A DNA stretch of 64,000 bases from Beta vulgaris subsp. vulgaris. Its lineage: Eukaryota; Streptophyta; Magnoliopsida; Caryophyllales; Amaranthaceae. The notes under the pieces are model-generated. The model searched no databases, had not been told where the DNA came from, and saw only the letters and a list, made by a program, of their open reading frames with translations. Shown here piece after piece: positions 24,662 to 36,922 of this stretch. Both the position numbers and the translations under genes were made by a program. The DNA lies in assembly GCF_026745355.1 (NCBI RefSeq), contig NC_079206.1, forward strand, positions 8,766,031 through 8,830,030. The letters run 5' to 3'. The stretch's first letter is position 1, and each line of letters begins with the position of its first letter.

Positions 24662-24895
24662 TGAGAATAGGCAGAGGATACCGAGAGAAAGAACAAATTA
24701 AACATATATTATGTGTGCTGTTCCCAAAACAAAACGCATAAAACCACCAAAAGTCATTTTTTATTTTCCGTTTAAATTTCTGAAAATTGAATGAATTTAG
24801 TTTTTTCAAACGTTTTTTCCGAACACGTTTTGTTTCCCTTTTCAAAAAATTAAACGGAAAACTGAAAAACAACAATGATTTCGAACGGCTCCTTA

Positions 24896-25247
24896 GCCTA
24901 TGTTCAGTTCACTTATTTTTGCTTATTTCAGATCTAATCAGATCAGTTCAGATAAAAAAAAATAAGTTCAGATCAGTTCAGATCATGCTTATATTTAAAT
25001 ATCATTATTACTATTAAATATCTTTCATTACGTATTAGTAAAAATTATAATAATTGAATATTAATAAAGTACTCATTGAGACGAATCAAACAAGACCCCA
25101 CATGACTATATTTTTTCTTATATATTGAGAAAAATCTAAAAGATAAGATCTTGTAAATCAGATCATATCATATCAGATCAGAAAAAATAAGTTCAGATCA
25201 GATCAGATAAGTTCAGATCAGAAAATTTCAGGTGAACTAACATAGCC
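24896..25247. mobile_element. Tourist-like element, short copy
   Basis: This 352-bp copy has the same ends as the 23 kb element, with an exact TTA duplication (24893-24895, 25248-25250) as expected for PIF/Harbinger. Its interior aligns with the long copy except for the two extra segments in the latter. It is only 234 bp from the long copy and in the same orientation. Confidence 0.85.
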
Positions 25248-25250
25248 TTA

Positions 25251-26964
25251 GTTTACCGTTTAAAATTTAAGAGGAATAGCATAAGATGAGTAAAAGTAGA
25301 AGTGATGAGGTGGCTTCATATTAATTAAGAGAGGTGATGAGGTGGATTCACTTAAGAATCTTTTGGTAGGACTAAAGGTGCTAAACGGGTCGGGTCGGGT
25401 CGAAAATTTAACGGGTCAAGGACCCTTGACCCAAACCCGACCTGTTTCCTTGTCTATTTGCTAGGAAGTGGCTTTGGGTGTTTGGTTGAGCGTAGGAATT
25501 TGTAATTGACACACGAATTTCTAATCACCAAAGGGGTTTGGTGTTTAATTTCATACACTTCATACGAATTTTCATTTCCTTGAAAATTCTATTTCCCGTG
25601 AATTTCCTATTTCCTGCATACCAAACAACTACACTAATTTGTACTTCCTAGGAAATCCAAATTACAGTGCAATTTGAGGTGAATTAAACGACCTCTAAAG
25701 GTTAAAATTTGCATTGGAGATAATTGTGCAAAAGCAAAATAATAAAAATAATTACATAGGTGATACCGCGATAGGTTTAAAACCTTAACCCAAACTTTGA
25801 ACCAACTTAACTAATAAATAAAGGATTTTGCCATTCGATGTCCTAAAATTTGTTACTAACACCCTAAATACATATTTTAATACTGTATTTTATACCTTCT
25901 TATTTCTTCCCATTACTCTCTTCCTTCCTTTCCCTCACTTCCTCTTTCCTTTCTTCTCAGTACTCTCTTCCTTCCTTTCCCTCACTTCCTCTTTCCTTTC
26001 TTCTTCCACCACTATCACCAACACCTGTCCACCAGTCCCACGGATCCACCACCTTATAAAAGCGACAATGTTACTTCGATTGAGTAGTATCAAAGGAATA
26101 TCCAGACAACTCACCTTCAAAAATCTGAAAACACCAAAAGAAACAAATCAATCAGCAACAAAACAAAAATTACATTCACAAAACAAATCCCACAAAAAGA
26201 GAAATTAAGATTTGAGTTTACGAGAAAAAATTGAATTGGTGAACGTCCATGATAGACGCTCCACCACAAGGCATCCATAATAGGCTCCCGCACCTGTGAT
26301 GAAGCATCTACCATGGACGCCTCACCACTTTTTTTAAAAAAAAAAATTCAATTGATTTATTCTACCATGTATTTTTGCAATGTGAAAAGAGATCCAATAA
26401 AACTTAGTCTGATTGGATGGATAGGATTGGTTTTCGGCTTAGGCTTCTATTCTTAAATTTGATTTCGTTTCCATGTACATGTTGAGACCAATTTTGTTAG
26501 ACTCGGAAAGTTGCTTCTTGTCGCCGGAGGAAATGATGTGTCATCGAAGGGACCATGCTCCTAGAAAATTGGTGGTGGTGGTGGCTCCAGTGGTGGAAGA
26601 ATATGAGGAAGGGGAAGTAAGGAAAAGCCAGAAAGGGTAGAAAGAGCGTACACAAATGCTATATAAAAGTACGTATTTAGGACGATAGTAAGAAGTTTTA
26701 AGGCGACATTTAAAAACTCACTAAATGAATCGCATTTGAATCAAGTCATTTACTAAGAACTAGACCTGGTTATTGGTCCAGTCAGGATTAGTGCGGGTCG
26801 AAAAGCGTGTCAGGTCATAAAGAGTCACCTCATAAAGGAGTCTGGTCAATGCTGACTGATGACGGGTTGATAATGGGAGGGTTGACAACCGACTAAGAAA
26901 AATAATCAATTGAGAGAAACAAAAGTGAGTTTAATTGAATAAGCAATTATTTTTACAATATCTA
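25251..26964. other. Gene-free stretch with repeat debris and a CT-rich tandem repeat
   Basis: A short GGGTCGGGTCGGGTC patch near 25394 belongs to the CCCGACC-rich family. A possible degraded MITE spans about 25470-25690. A 47-bp tandem duplication of CT-rich sequence (TTCCTTCCTTTCCCTCACTT at 25921 and 25968) is clear. The reading frames around 25828-26208 follow this CT-rich DNA and lack protein-like features. Confidence 0.4.
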
Positions 26965-26965
26965 A

Positions 26966-27252
26966 CTAGTTATTAGGCCCGGGCTAATGCCCCGGATAAG
27001 AAAAAATTTCATTTATTAATATTGTACTAAATATATTAGTATAGATATACAAATTTACCATCTTTTATCATTAAATACAACTTGGTCTAGTGGTTAAAAC
27101 TTTAGTAAATGAACTTGAGGTCATGGGATCAAAACCTATACTATGCAATTTTTAATTTTTTTTATTGTACATGGATTACATGAACTAAAACTCTCTAGGG
27201 AGAGCGCCATGTGGCACCGTTCCTCTTTTACGCACGTCTTTTAATATATTAG
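26966..27252 (-). mobile_element. Short Helitron-like element, minus strand
   Basis: On the minus strand the 3' end reads CCGGGGCATTAGCCCGGG, an imperfect hairpin, then CCTAATAA and CTAG with T following (plus 26965-26969). The 5' end is placed only approximately, next to the following Helitron. A SINE-like segment lies inside at 27081-27165. Confidence 0.5.
27081..27165 (+). repeat. tRNA-derived SINE-like segment
   Basis: TGGTCTAGTGGTTAAAAC resembles a polymerase III A box and GGTCATGGGATCAAAACC a B box, about 35 bp apart as in tRNA-derived SINEs. No clear poly(A) tail or target duplication was found, and the cloverleaf is not complete. Confidence 0.4.
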
Positions 27253-27254
27253 TA

Positions 27255-28427
27255 CTAGAATTTTTTGCACGCGATGCGTGCTTTAATTTTTTCAAAACAA
27301 AAACTCGATTTTCTTCGACGTAAGAGTCAAAATTTGAACATTAGACATACGAAGTATAATTGTTTTTATTTGCAAAATTTGATTGGTTTAGTTTCTGTCA
27401 CTTAAGTCTCTCACCATTCTTTTTTTTTTTTTTACTTTTCAAAGTTAAGTTTTATGAACAAAATAGAAATTTTATTGAATTTATTTATGATTTCTAATAT
27501 TATAATTTTTTAGTTGATTTTTGAATTAAGTACAGTATTTCATAAATTGTAAAGAAAGTGGACACTTTGATTTTAAGTCAATTTTTTTCCTAGGTTGTAG
27601 TTTGTAAGTGAATTTTTAAGTTTTTATAAAGTTTCCTTATTTTAGTGATTTGCAGTAAGTTATGCAATTTTATGATTTTAGTTGACTTGTGAGTAATTGT
27701 TATAATTATATTTTTGGTATTTTTGTTTGAAACCCTCTTTGATTTGTAAGTGAATTTGTAATTTATTAGAATGGGAAGGGGGTAACATAGTCTCTTCATT
27801 CGGGGACACCATAGTTCCTCCTCTCCTTATATAATAGAGATATGTTGTACTTTAATTCTTGAATGATATTTTACATAAATCTTTTTACCTTGATAATTAA
27901 TCACTATTATATAATAGCAAAAGATAGGTCCAAATATATGTAAAAGTTTCATTATATATAGGAAACACAATAAAAAAAGTAAATAATTTTTTTCCTTGTC
28001 TAACTTTTAAATTCTGATTTCACTACAAATACACCTCTATTTTTTTTTATCATGACCCACCATTAACTGGTGAATGGTTCTTGAGAGTACTGATTTGTAA
28101 GTAAATTTTTGTAAATATTTTTGTATGTATTGATGTTCTAGGTTATTAGTTTTAGTTTGTATGTTAATTTTAAGTTTTAATAAAGTTTCCTGATTATTTG
28201 AGTGATTTGCATGATTTTTATAACGTGATTTTCTCAATTGTATGAGTGATTTGTAAAGTTTCTTCTTTTAATTGATTTGTGAGTGAGTGTTGTAAATTAA
28301 TTTTCGGTAGTTTTCTTTGTGTGCCAATTTTGATTTTGACATTCCTTTTGTAATTTAGAAAGGGAAGGGGGACAAAATAGGCATTTCGAAAGAGGACACC
28401 ATTGCTCCCCCTCCCCTTATATATAAC
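27255..28427 (-). mobile_element. Composite Helitron (units A and B), inverted copy
   Basis: On the minus strand unit A runs 28427 to 27841 and unit B 27840 to 27255. Unit B has a full 5' end (TCTCTATTATATAAGG at 27840) and a full 3' end (GCACGC-ATC-GCGTGC hairpin at 27281-27267 and CTAG at 27258-27255, T following). Sequence and order match the plus-strand dimer at 15626-16701, including the direct A-to-B fusion. The 5' tip of unit A is fused to a third Helitron. Confidence 0.72.
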
Positions 28428-29020
28428 ATTTTTTGCACGCGATGCGTGCTTGAATTTTTTTTCAAGACAGAAACTCGATTTTTTTCGATGTATGTAAAAG
28501 TCTGAATTTGAACATTAGACATACAAAGTATAATTTTTTTTAGTTACAAAATTTATTTGGTTAAGTCTCTGTCACTTAAGTCTCTTACCAGCCTTTTTTT
28601 TTTTTTAACTTTTTAAAGTTAAATTCCATGAACAAAATAGAACTTTTATTGAATTTATCTATGATTTCTAATATTATAATTTTTTAGTTGATTTTTGAAT
28701 TAAGTACATTACTTCATATATTGTGAAGAAAGTGGATACTTGGATTTCAAGTCAAATTTTTGTGAGTATGCATTGACGTTGTAGTGTATTGGTTGTAGTT
28801 TGTAAGTTAATTTTTTGGTTTTTGTAAAGTTTACTCATTGAGTGATTTGTATAATGTAAATATGCAATTCTAAGTGATTTGTTAGAATTTTATTTCCAGT
28901 ATTTTTATTTGAATCTCCCGTTGTTTTATAAGTGAATTTGCAATTTAGAAAGGAAAAAGGGTAAAATAGACTCTTCATTCGGGGACGCCATAGCTCACCC
29001 CTTCCCTTATATAAAAGAGA
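28428..29020 (-). mobile_element. Third Helitron copy, abutting the inverted dimer
   Basis: A further unit of the same family has its 5' end at 29020 (TCTCTTTTATATAAGGG on the minus strand) and its 3' hairpin at 28450-28436. The final CTAG is missing: the A-run after the hairpin joins directly to the start of unit A (near 28427). Three related units thus lie head to tail over 1.77 kb. Confidence 0.68.
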
Positions 29021-29815
29021 TAGATTTACTTATTAAAATAATTGCAATATTTAATCAGCCATATAATGACTCTATCTAATAATGACCCTGTCCATTAAAG
29101 TCTTATAAATTTGACCCCAACCCTTTAGTCATTAGGCTACCTTATCCAATAACCAGATCTACTAAACCCACTATTTTAATATCGAATTCGACTCAAGCTA
29201 TGCAATTCTTTCCACCTCAAAATTAGAGATGATAATGACAATGGTGGACATTAAAACCCATGATAAAACAAGTCAATGATTTGACAAGGAAAGGAAAGGA
29301 AAGGAAAGGAAAGAGTTAAACAAGTATTATAGACAATACATGAAAAAATGGATATATTTTCACTTTTACTTGAGTCCAAAAATGATTATCTCACATAATT
29401 GTAAACTAACTTAAAGGAACTATCCCCTCAAAAAAAAAAAAAAAGAAAAAGAAAAAGAAAAAGAAAAAAACTAAAAGGAACTGAAAACGATTCAAATAAA
29501 GAAGTGGACTAATTGAACCTTTTTTTTCTCTTTTGATCATTGGAAGTAAAGAAAGGATAAGTAAAAATAAAACATAATTATCAAACAAGGAAAAAAAGAA
29601 CAACCTCAGCCTTAAACACTTAGCAAGACCTCATTGGCTCGAAGTTGGACATTCTATTTGAAGAACATGCCAATTTAAGTAGGACAATCAGTAATTCTAA
29701 TTCAGTATAAAACATAAAATTTTGAACAGTTATCTCTTGGGAAAAGCGTCAAGAACAGACGAAACTCTTCTCTGGACAAAATGAACTTGTATTACCTTTG
29801 ATGCTCATTCAACCT
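29021..29815. other. 3' flank of the GlcAT14 gene with microsatellites
   Basis: A GGAAA repeat lies near 29288-29311 and a GAAAAA repeat at 29431-29470, whose complement accounts for a Phe-rich false reading frame. The part next to 29816 should be the 3' untranslated region of the minus-strand GlcAT14-type gene. Confidence 0.5.
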
Positions 29816-32800
29816 TCATCTGCTTGAAGAACATTGCTTACTCCGAAATTCATCAGACAATAATGTGTTCATAAGCTTCTGAAGCCTTGCAGCACCAGGG
29901 CCTGGCTTAAAATGGGAATAGTTACCTCGTAATGAGCAGGGATCAGCCGCATCCCCAATACACCATGCTCCAGGTGCAAATCTGTTTGAGCGGCCTAAAA
30001 GCTCCTTATCAATCTTATCCAAAATTCGATCATTCTTCGCAAATTTGCGAGCAAATATTGCACCACTTTTTACCATCTCATCAAAATCCTTCATTGACAA
30101 AATGCGAGGGTGCTGTTTTGGAGGATAGTCCCATGCAATATAATGAAGATCATGGCCTATTGCTGTACTGCGCCACTCCTCGGTATTGCAAATTACAGTA
30201 TGAAAATAGCTTTCAGGAGAAGAGATAAAATTAGTCATATACATTAAGATTGTCCTTGGGAAATTATCCCACCCCCATATACAGTATTCCACAAAAGATC
30301 GAGTCACTACCACCCATGCTGAACCTGCACATGGTATGAAAATCAGAACACTTCTCCAGGGGCAAACTAAATAAAGAGCAAGAAGAGGGGAGGGGCGGGG
30401 AGAGACAAGAACAACGGAAAAAAGGTGATCCAGACTGATAAGCCAGTCCAAGAGAAATTTAAGTTACAAAATCCATAGTGAAATTTGAATCTACAATGGC
30501 AAATTTGGGTTGATTAACTATGAAATGGCTCTCCTTCTCTTGACTGGACTCAATTGCATAGCTTAATATAAGAGCTAAGTGGTTTGACAGTAGATCTCGG
30601 TTTATAATTATATAGGAACCTTGCATGGTCAAAAAGAAAGAATCAGGAGACATGGCCCTATTATCCCACAAAATACAACCACGTCATCACTTAGCACAAG
30701 GATTAAAGGCACAAATGCAAAAAACTTCTTACAGAAAAAAACACATCCTGCCTGTGTTGCTTGGCATTGTACAAGCTGTTTCCCGAGCAAATGCCCATTT
30801 TCTGATCTTGGCCCTTAAGGTGTGTTCTCTAGTCCATTTTGACTTATCTGAATTAATTGCAGTAGTGAATTGAACTATGGTAGCCCTCAAGAAATCTTAT
30901 CTATACTTAAACTCTTGGAGATAACTCTTGAAGGTTAAAGCAGAGCTTTAGTGTTCTGATAACTCTTCATTTGGAGATGTTATGTTGAATTTTAACCCTT
31001 CTGAAATTATGTTGATGAAATTGAATGAGTTATCTCTCTCCCCTTAGTGGCTTTAAATCTTTGGTGGATCCTTTCCATGTTCTTTGTAACTTCCATTTTA
31101 CTTCTCTCTAACATTTTAAAGCTCTGTTCTCCTACCTTAAAAAACTACTTATTTTGAGAAAAATTCTCGTAACTCGAAAGTTAAGTTTAAAGCTAATAGG
31201 AATATGTTAAGATAAGTAAAGTTCAAAGTTAATAAATTCAGATTAGTAAGTCCAAGGTCAGGGCTAATAAGGTCTCTTTATAGCAGAGCAAAACTTCCAA
31301 TAATGTACAACAAGTTTAGATAAGTTCAGTTTAGGAGTAACAAGTAACAACTTCTATAACGTTCAAGTCAAGTTCAGGAAAATATATGTTCAAAGAGCAC
31401 ATCCTTAGATAATCGAATCTAACTTTGGATTTAGATTGCTTTATGCACAAAATTTAATCCAAGTGCAGATCCTTTTGGATTTTTATGCACTTTATTTTTG
31501 TCATTAGAGGATCAAAATCCGATTCTTTCAATTTCCAATCAGAACACCACCCAAAAAAGATCATTGTTCTTTCAAAGATTTTAAAACCTAGTAATGCTCC
31601 AAGGCTCTCACATACAACAACTTAAGAACAAAGTCAAGGTCGGTAAAAAAACTTCTGACATAATCAAAATTATGCAATTGAAGGTGACTTGGGCGTTTTA
31701 AGTTGAAACCTTATATCTCCCCTTCCTTTCCCTTCGTTTCTCTTCCCCCTCTCTCTTCACTCTCTTCACACCATATAGGAAGAGAGAGAGAATCAAAGTT
31801 AAAATAAATTAGGAGAAACCAGACCCCATGTTATACATCTTATGTTGCTTGGACTTTACATTGTACCTAAGACACCTAACCCAGATCCTCAAGCCCTAAA
31901 GGGGGGGGGGGGTACACAACTACACATCCTATGTTGCTAGGACTTTTAATTGTACCTAGAATGCCTAGCTCCAAACCCAAATCTTCATGCCCTAAAGTTT
32001 GCAAGCCAAAATCTCACAAACTACCCTTAAGTCCAAAGATAGCACACCCTATCTAGTGTATTGGATGAGCAGAAACCACACCAACAGAACCTATAATCCC
32101 ATCTTTAAAAGTGGGGTCAATAGACAAAGCCCAGTTTTCTAGCTTTAAAGTAGATTACAAAGTTTGCAAGCCAAATGGTCCATTTGTGCTACATTCGATT
32201 AACTTCCAACACGCAATGCGTTGAAAATTCTTAAAACCAACTAAACATAAATGAGAAAATGACTGGGTCAAATCAGGTTTGTGTTTGGTCTCGCTTCAGG
32301 CTCAAGTCACCTGTTTCTAGGTCGTGATTGGTTTAGGTCATTTTTGCTTTAGATCGGAATAGGTTTGAGTTGAATTTTGGGTCTGTTCCAGATCCACTTG
32401 GTTAATTTTGGGTTTCTGTTCAAGATCAGATTTTTGTGAAATACAAGTTCAGTCTAAATATCGCTCGAATTAATCATAGGTCTAATAGTTACAGTCTTTC
32501 TCAACAGCATGCTTAGACATACACATTTTGTAATAACATTATTTAGCAAGCCAGATGCATATCTAGAATTGTGTAAGACCACTAGAACTAGAATAAAAAC
32601 TTCTGACCGTGGAAACATGGAATACAATACAAAACAAAGATCCAACTAGACATACCAGTAAATAACTTAAAAGCAGTAGGAAGTGATCGACGCTGGGTAG
32701 ACTCAAAAAGATCAGATTTTTTGGATAAGTAGAGGCCAGGATCAACGGCGATAGGCATTGCTCTATGTCTCCTGCAGATTAAAATTGAATTAAAATACAA

Positions 32801-35437
32801 GTGAAGAGCAGATTAATATTGGATTAGAATACAAGTGAAGAGCAGATTAAAGTCTGGTATGCAGCAAAAACATACTCACAGTTTCCACCCATCTACCATC
32901 TGCATATGCTCAATAAAGTTCAGTTTCCGTGACAAGTTGGCGAAAACATGAAACAAATCTGTGCAATGAAAACTAAAATGAGATTTATACTTTTGTATTA
33001 AGAACTGGGAATTTAATACATCCCAACCATAGCACAAAAACCAGGACTCTGTATTAATAGCACATATAATGCCTCTATGTCTATATGGGCATCCACCCAT
33101 CTACCATCTGCATATGCTCAATAAAGGATGGTAGAACCAAGGATATAAGCTACTAATACTACATCAACAACTCTATGAGGAAAGAGGCAAATGTTTAAAA
33201 GAGTTCATTCATAAATTTAAGTTTAGATATTTCAGACAGAATGAAGATAATGAACAAGACTTTATGCTACTAAACAAGCAAAAAAGCTGCAATGAACATC
33301 GACCAATTTGCAAAACGTATCACTTCTTCAAACCCGTTGCACCATATATACGAGAAACCCATAAAGCCAGATTTTCTTTATACAACAACCAATAAGGGAT
33401 CCATTGTTAGTAGGCAGGAGGTTGTCAAGCAAACAGCCTTGCCCCTAACCATACTCAACCCTCTACACTGTAATCTCCTGTACAAAAATATGATTATAAC
33501 TTATGCATTAACATAGTTGTTATATAGAAAAACAAACTGGGTTTATATTACATAACACTCCAAATAACTTATAGTCTTAGCTTACAATCTAACACCTCAG
33601 TTAGGATTCATCCATGTAGAGAATCCTGTTTGCCAACACATTATTGGAAAAAAAAAGGTGATGTTCAGAAAATTTGCCGCCAAAGGAAACAGACTATTTA
33701 ACCGACAAGACTAAGAAACTCAGAAATTGTAATTTGTCGCCATCGAGTAAAATCTGGAGACTCAATTTTCCATATTTAACAAGGTAAAATAATTGGCTAG
33801 GCCTAGGAGTTTATATAAAATAATGCTTCAATACTTATCTCTTAGCATGTTGTACTGACATGATAAAGGTCCATTCTAGAAATGACTACCACCACCTAAG
33901 TCTTGGATATTCGCCGGCTTTGTCGTAAAATGTTGGCCTTGTGTCTCCTAACTAGTGTACAAAAGACTAGTCCAGAGTCACTGGGACATACAGTTCAGCA
34001 TGCAGAGCACAGACAGAAGAGATGTGAGAGTTGTGAGCTAAATAACCAAGCCATCCTCCTGTTGGTTAAGCTCCCTCCTTCCAAGAATGACTCTTCTACT
34101 TTTGTATTTTAACATATTTCATTGACTATAATAATTAGTCAATGAATGCCATTCAACCAAATAAACCTTTTCACAATATGCCATTCAACCAAATAAACCT
34201 TTTCACTATATGCCAATATATATTATGTATCCTACTCATTAAGCATACTTTACCTGGTTGATGAGTTAACTAGTAAATCATTTAGGCAATGAGAGCATAA
34301 AATTTGGTTATTAGGCTTGAGTCATCAAATCAATCTGTTTATGCCATTTCCACACTTTATAAATATATAAATGGCGTGGATACAACCATTCACGTTGCAC
34401 AAGAAATGAAAAGCCAACTAGAAAAACATCAACTCATGAACTCCATCATGATTCTAGTTGAGGTTTCTTCTCCCAATTGCTTAAAAATTAGTTAAACACA
34501 TCAAAGCAAATATTAGGAGACCCTACATTTAGCCAATTCACCTTCTTCCTTCTACAATATCACTTGACTGAACTTTCACTTCAAATAAAGCTAATAGAAC
34601 TTCTTTTATTTATCGAAGAAGTCACGCAAAGAAAAGAAAAGAGAAAAGGTTCCAAAGCCTTCTCAAACCCTTTGATTGACTTTGTGAAAGTCACACGGAT
34701 CCAGCATTACTAAAGTATCCAATACATAAGAAACCACACAACATTGAAGAATAAAATCCATAAAACAACAGCAATGTCAAACATACATCAGGCAAACCGC
34801 AAAAGTACAAGACAAGTGACAAAAACTCACCATCTTGCGTCATTAGAGGATAATCCGAAGCGCTGAGGTTAATAAACCAATCCCAATTCAAACTTTCCCT
34901 TACCAAAATAGCAATAGCTTGCAGAGTGCAAGCAATCATGGTTGGACCCTTATAAGTCACCAAATTCGATTTATCCATCACACGTACATTCTCTACTTCA
35001 CGAAATGTCGGATCACTTTTAACAGACATTATCAATTCTAATCTTTCCCTAGGTGGAGCTTCAAAATCCATATGCAAAATATACTGATTTCTCGGATGAT
35101 ACACTGCTTGCAACACTCTCATGATCCTCTGGCTATCACCTATTGTACCAGATATAAGATAAGCGAATCGAGGCGGCTCCTTGTCCGAATTCCTACTCAA
35201 TGCTGATAATCTTTTAATTTCATCTTCCACAAACAAATCATTCCACTCCTCAGATTCACCAACATTCATACCATCAAACTTCGATGCATCATCATCAAAA
35301 GTAGGCGAATATAATCCGGAAAAATTAGCCAACAGAAGCATTATAGATACAAGTAGACTTGCAAAAAATGGAATAATCCACTTTTTATCACTAAAAAACC
35401 TGCTTGAATTAATGTTCACATTCTTTCTCATAGCCAT
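29816..35437 (-). CDS. GLCAT14: GT14 family beta-glucuronosyltransferase (GlcAT14-type)
   Basis: Four exons on the minus strand join to 436 codons plus TGA: 35437-34831, 32958-32880, 32771-32656, 30324-29816, all GT-AG with agreeing phases. A short basic N-terminus (MAMRKNVN...) is followed by one hydrophobic segment at about residues 19-43 (WIIPFFASLLVSIMLLLANF), giving a type II Golgi protein. The core-2/I-branching (GT14) domain starts near PPRFAYLISGTIGDSQRIMR and includes QYILHMDFEAP, DWFINLSASDYPLMTQD, LNFIEHMQMVDGW, DPGLYLSKKSDLF, CNTEEWRSTAIGHDLHYIAW and CSLRGNYSHFKPGPGA. In plants these enzymes add glucuronic acid to galactans of arabinogalactan proteins. Length is normal for the family. 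Introns 1 and 3 are about 1.9 and 2.3 kb; intron 1 carries a 35-bp copy of part of exon 2. Confidence 0.93.
33092..33126 (-). repeat. 35-bp copy of GlcAT14 exon 2 inside intron 1
   Basis: The 35 bases at 33092-33126 are identical to 32884-32918 within exon 2 (coding FIEHMQMVDGW), 208 bp away and in the same orientation. On the minus strand the copy is followed after nine bases by AGACATAGAG, the same ten bases that open exon 3 in the spliced message. The copy does not keep an open frame and is not needed for the predicted protein. Confidence 0.85.
34148..34211. repeat. 32-bp tandem duplication in GlcAT14 intron 1
   Basis: GCCATTCAACCAAATAAACC occurs at 34148 and again at 34180, each followed by TTTTCAC and an AT-rich end. 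A simple two-copy tandem repeat. Confidence 0.8.
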
Positions 35438-35830
35438 TCAGGTGAGCAAATTAGGTCACTGTACATTTACTTCAATCTAACAGTTTCTTTTCACAATCAA
35501 AACTTCCATAACTACTGGATCATGCAACAAACAGATTGGAAGATAATCGAAAACCTAAACTACTCATAGTTGAAAGTTCTTCCTTCAATTCTGGATTCTC
35601 TCGAAATTTGTTGAAGATCCAAAATTTCAAAGTTAAAGCTAATAGGAGTAATACCTTTGGATTATTGGAAGATCCGAGTTTCGAATCTCGTCGTAAAAGC
35701 TTAATTTTGCTCGGAATTTTCACCGGAAATGCGATATTGTGTGTGATAATTAGTCAACTTTAAGTTTATTGGATGAACAGAGAGAAAAAGCAATTGTACA
35801 GCAGCAGAGAGAGGAAGTAGACGGTGAGTT
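35438..35830 (-). promoter_or_regulatory. 5' leader of the GlcAT14-type gene
   Basis: On the minus strand 35830-35770 is rich in CTTCCTCTCTCTGC-type pyrimidine tracts, typical of a plant leader near a transcription start. The start codon at 35437 is the first ATG in frame before the hydrophobic segment. A leader intron is possible but cannot be fixed. Confidence 0.4.
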
Positions 35831-36529
35831 TGAAAGTAGAATTTAGATCTGGATTAATTATGATTCAGCTAAAATGGGGGATTTGGAAAGTTGATACCAT
35901 GAACTTTCTTGAAACTGACTCTACTACACACGACTACGCAAGTACTATAATTTGCGTTTGTTATGCTTCAAATATTGTCAAACAAAAGGTAAAACATTAC
36001 TTAGAAAGCTTTTTCAACCTAGTCTTGAAAGTTGAAAGTTAACTAAGGATTTGTTATCATCATATGTGGAGTATATATAATATTTATATATATATATGCG
36101 TTAATGAAAATAAAAAAAAAAATCATCCTACGTGACATCCTCATATTTTTTTCTAGTCTTTTATTATTTCAAGGTTTTTTCATTTTTTCAGTTTTTTCAT
36201 TTACATATCATGTGTCACTAATTGGAATGAAACAATGCAAATCTGTTGTGTGATTCTTACCATCTTGAAATTAGGAATTAATTGATATTATAATCCTTAA
36301 ATCAAGGTGGATATTAATAACTTCCATAGATGGCCAACTGATGAGGAATCATTAATAGGTTTTTTATCCTTACATCAAGGTGCATACTAATTATTTTCAT
36401 ATTGGTTTGTTGATGAAAAATCATCTTAGATAAATTAGAGGATTGGCCTAATAAAATCTAACTTTTACACAATTAACATTATGCAATCCTACTTGATTTG
36501 TGCAATCAAACAATATGCAACCCATCATG
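35831..36529. other. AT-rich intergenic spacer
   Basis: Contains TATATATA runs near 36075. A loose duplication occurs: CTTAAATCAAGGTGGATATTAA near 36297 resembles CTTACATCAAGGTGCATACTAA near 36370. No gene seen. Confidence 0.35.
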
Positions 36530-36534
36530 CCAAT

Positions 36535-36917
36535 AGGGGTATTCATTATAGATACTCCTATCCGAAATTTCTGTTCGAGGAAAATGCAATCCGAAAAAAA
36601 CGGATATCCCAAATTTTGGATCAGATTGGATATCCGAAAACTAAAGAAATTGAATTTTTTTATAAGAAAAGTACATATAATAAATTTCGGATATCTAGAA
36701 CCGGATATTTTTAGATATTCGATCTTGTAACCGGCTATTTTCGGATTGGATATCCAAAAAAGTTTTTATATTTTCGGAAATCTGAGATGCGTTTTTTTCC
36801 AGATCCGTATCCGATCTAAAAATCCGAAAACTTAAAAATCGGATCAGATATCGTAAAATTTGAGTCGAATAGATCACTTATCGAATCGACCGGGTCGGGT
36901 ACTTTTGAACAGTCCTA
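36535..36917. mobile_element. GGATATCC-rich element with a 5-bp flanking duplication
   Basis: About 383 bp of sequence repeating GGATATCC, ATCCGAAA and CCGGATA words is flanked by CCAAT on both sides (36530-36534, 36918-36922). The left end begins AGGGGTATTCATTATAGA and the right end reads GGGTACTTTTGAACAGTCC. Similar compositional repeats are scattered in plants; no coding or inverted ends, so the class is not assigned. A 5-bp match could be chance. Confidence 0.4.
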
Positions 36918-36922
36918 CCAAT

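Noticed and set aside
25828..26208. 126-codon Phe/Ser-rich frame
   Set aside because: Covers a CT-rich tandem duplication with no conserved motif.
29406..29603. Phe-rich hydrophobic frame on the minus strand
   Set aside because: Produced by a GAAAAA microsatellite.
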